From Allotamlana fucoidanivorans (lineage in GTDB: Bacteria; Bacteroidota; Bacteroidia; Flavobacteriales; Flavobacteriaceae), in assembly GCF_006265225.1 (NCBI RefSeq), contig NZ_VDCS01000010.1, positions 124,001-188,000 of the forward strand: a stretch of DNA of 64,000 nucleotides, written 5' to 3'. The notes below the pieces were generated by a model, which was not told the DNA's origin, made no database searches, and worked only from the letters and a program-made list of their open reading frames with translations. Positions 62,443-64,000 of the stretch are shown here, piece by piece (the first letter of the stretch is position 1; each line of letters opens with the position of its first letter). The position numbers and the translations under genes were made by a program.

Positions 62443-63138
62443 ATGAAAGACCTCTTTGGAAAAGCGTTATTAGATTATCAGAATAAAAACTATACAGCAG
62501 ATCTCATTACAGAAACTAGTATTTCTGATGAAGACACACTACCACTTCCTTACCTATTTAGAACATTTGATGAGATGCCTAAATTAGAACAAAAGGCCTT
62601 AATGTTATGTAAAGGCAAAGTATTAGATGTGGGTTGTGGTGCCGGAAGTCATGCCTTATTCTTACAATCAAAAGGTATAGATGTTAAAGCTATTGATATA
62701 TCTGAAGGTGCGGTTTCGGTGACCAAAACCAGAGGTGTAAAACACGTTGAATTAAAAGCTCTTTTAGATGAAACTGACAGCTTTGACACCATTTTGCTTT
62801 TAATGAATGGCACAGGAATTTTTCAAGAAATGGGTGCTGTATCGAAATACCTCAACCACTTAAAACAGATTTTAAAACCTAACGGACACATTTTAATTGA
62901 TTCCTCAGACATAAAATACATGTATGAAGATGAAGATGGTGGTTTTTGGTTGGATATGAATGCAGGATATTATGGTGAACTGGATTATTTCATTTCCTAT
63001 AAAGATGAAAAAGACATTCCTATGAAGTGGTTATACCTTGATTTTGACACCTTAAAACTAGCCTGTAACAGTGTTGGCCTGTCTTGTGAACTAGTCTTAG
63101 AAGGAGAGCATTATGATTATTTAGCCAAACTGAGTTAA
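62443..63138 (+). CDS. Class I SAM-dependent methyltransferase
   Basis: 231 residues. SAM-binding motif I VLDVGCGAGSHALFL at about 66-80, motif II VKAIDISEGAVSV, and motif IV DTILLLMNGTGIFQ. The acceptor is not predictable. Divergent from the YkgJ-like gene; converges on the TonB-dependent receptor with 22 bp between. Confidence 0.85.
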   Translation: MKDLFGKALLDYQNKNYTADLITETSISDEDTLPLPYLFRTFDEMPKLEQKALMLCKGKVLDVGCGAGSHALFLQSKGIDVKAIDISEGAVSVTKTRGVKHVELKALLDETDSFDTILLLMNGTGIFQEMGAVSKYLNHLKQILKPNGHILIDSSDIKYMYEDEDGGFWLDMNAGYYGELDYFISYKDEKDIPMKWLYLDFDTLKLACNSVGLSCELVLEGEHYDYLAKLS

Positions 63139-63160
63139 GGACTTCTTATGTTCGAAATTT

Positions 63161-64000
63161 TTAAAAATCGAATTTATACATAGCACCAGCCATTAGCTGA
63201 AACCCTTGTACTGGGAAATTCAACCATTTCTCATAATTTTTACCCGCTATGTTATTCATTTTTCCAAATACAGAAAACTGCTGATTGATGTGATAACCAA
63301 CATGGGCATTCATATCAAAATAACTATCTAAGGTTACGGTTCTATTCAAATCTTCAGGTGCTAGGGCAGCTTCTAAAACCACCTCATCTTTTCTTTCCCC
63401 CACATAAAACATATTAGCTCCAGCAAACCAATGTTCGTCAATTTGGTAATCAACAAAAAGGGATCCTTTAATATCTGGCAAGTTCCAAGGTTCAGCTTCA
63501 TCATTTAAGCTGTAAGCAAAATATTCGGCCTTTAAACCAAGCTTAAAATTTCTATTAACATCCACATTAATTTCGCCAGCAAAACCAAACGTTTCTAAAT
63601 GGTCGTAAACTATTCCGAAAGAATTCCCATATTCATAATCGGCATCGGCTGATATATTCTTAACCATGTTCGATTTAAAAAGTGCTTTATTTCTGTCTGC
63701 TTTATAATGCCCACTAATATTATAACTCATGTTACTTGATATTTTACCCTTCAAACCAACATAGGCGTTATATATTTGATCATTGGGTTCAATTTGTAAG
63801 GTAGGTGACACAAAAGGATTTTCATTGGCAAACCCATGATAGGTATTTTGAATCAGATCGCCTTGAATACCTCCATAAGCAATCAAAACCTCGTTTACCA
63901 ACCTGTATGATGCTTTTATGTTTGGAAAGAGATAAAACTTATTACCGCCATTTTCAAAGTCATTTAAGTAAAATAAGGAGATCCCTAAATTAAGTGTTAA
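63161..64000 (-). CDS. TonB-dependent receptor-type outer membrane protein, C-terminal part, cut by window end
   Basis: 279 codons in the window; the frame stays open to base 64000. All strands are amphipathic beta hairpins (NISGHYKADRNKALF, FKLGLKAEYFAYSL, WFAGANMFYVGERKDEV) ending in the outer-membrane signature GFQLMAGAMYKFDF with terminal Phe. The plug domain and any carboxypeptidase-like domain would lie outside. Could also be a porin-like barrel, but the pattern fits TonB receptors. Substrate unknown. Confidence 0.75.
   Translation of the reverse strand, partial: LTLNLGISLFYLNDFENGGNKFYLFPNIKASYRLVNEVLIAYGGIQGDLIQNTYHGFANENPFVSPTLQIEPNDQIYNAYVGLKGKISSNMSYNISGHYKADRNKALFKSNMVKNISADADYEYGNSFGIVYDHLETFGFAGEINVDVNRNFKLGLKAEYFAYSLNDEAEPWNLPDIKGSLFVDYQIDEHWFAGANMFYVGERKDEVVLEAALAPEDLNRTVTLDSYFDMNAHVGYHINQQFSVFGKMNNIAGKNYEKWLNFPVQGFQLMAGAMYKFDF

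Overview
The window comes from a member of the Bacteroidota, almost certainly the family Flavobacteriaceae. The signs are low GC, A-rich gene starts with no Shine-Dalgarno sequence, promoters with the Bacteroidota -7 box TAnnTTTG, a fused CcoN-CcoO oxidase subunit, a TonB-dependent receptor, many lipoproteins and several Bacteroidota-typical families (DUF3467, DUF2851, DUF4369, 2TM domain, LytS/LytTR pairs). Almost everything looks like vertically inherited chromosome. I see no transposase, phage gene, CRISPR array or genomic island.

Layout. 1-7030: cbb3 oxidase cluster (end of a CcoI-type copper ATPase, ccoS, fused ccoNO, ccoQ, ccoP, ccoG, fixH-like, TauE/SafE-like). 7158-12249: tetR-ABC-HlyD-TolC export operon. 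12321-15330: uspA and hemN, divergent from a YceI lipoprotein. 15525-18960: LETM1-like protein, LpxD, PagL-like lipid A deacylase. 19039-22599: LytS/LytTR two-component operon carrying 2TM domains, then a TonB. 22867-28677: MOSC protein, DEAD-box helicase, VanX-like dipeptidase, AlkB-like dioxygenase, a 506-bp gap with a candidate small RNA, a DUF819 membrane protein and a DUF4369 lipoprotein. 28789-31125: tRNA-Thr, a small hypothetical, manA-queD-idi. 31254-33637: prfC, a YjdI-like Fe-S protein, DUF3467. 33781-47034: the translation/transcription block, read right to left as tRNA-Thr, Tyr, Gly, Thr, tuf, tRNA-Trp, secE, nusG, rplK, rplA, rplJ, rplL, rpoB, rpoC. 47137-55118: hpf, xerC, rpsU, acyl-CoA dehydrogenase, ComEA-like, AGCS symporter, K+ channel, PspC, DUF2851. 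55378-64000: DUF2721, GH2 glycosidase, LolE/FtsX-type permease, DUF1343/NamZ-like lipoprotein, sterol desaturase-like, YkgJ-like Fe/Zn cluster protein, methyltransferase, and the end of a TonB-dependent receptor cut by the window edge.

How parts work together. The cco cluster builds a high-affinity terminal oxidase for low oxygen, and hemN supplies heme without oxygen. Three promoters (ccoS, hemN, tonB) carry the same ATGAT-N4-GTCAT inverted repeat, each centred exactly 33 bp from a -7 box, the geometry of a Crp/Fnr-type class II activator. This links the oxidase, heme, stress and TonB genes as a likely low-oxygen regulon. The tRNA-tuf-secE-nusG-rpl-rpo block has the same tRNA order as the E. 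coli thrU-tyrU-glyT-thrT-tufB operon. The rpsU gene has a strong Shine-Dalgarno sequence, a rarity in this phylum that fits bS21-dependent autoregulation.

The most notable items are the shared Fnr-like box, the ABC exporter whose ATPase motifs are almost all degenerate, the candidate small RNA at about 26191-26463, the rpsU Shine-Dalgarno sequence, and a decayed copy of the DUF3467 gene tail. I found no clearly new multi-gene system.
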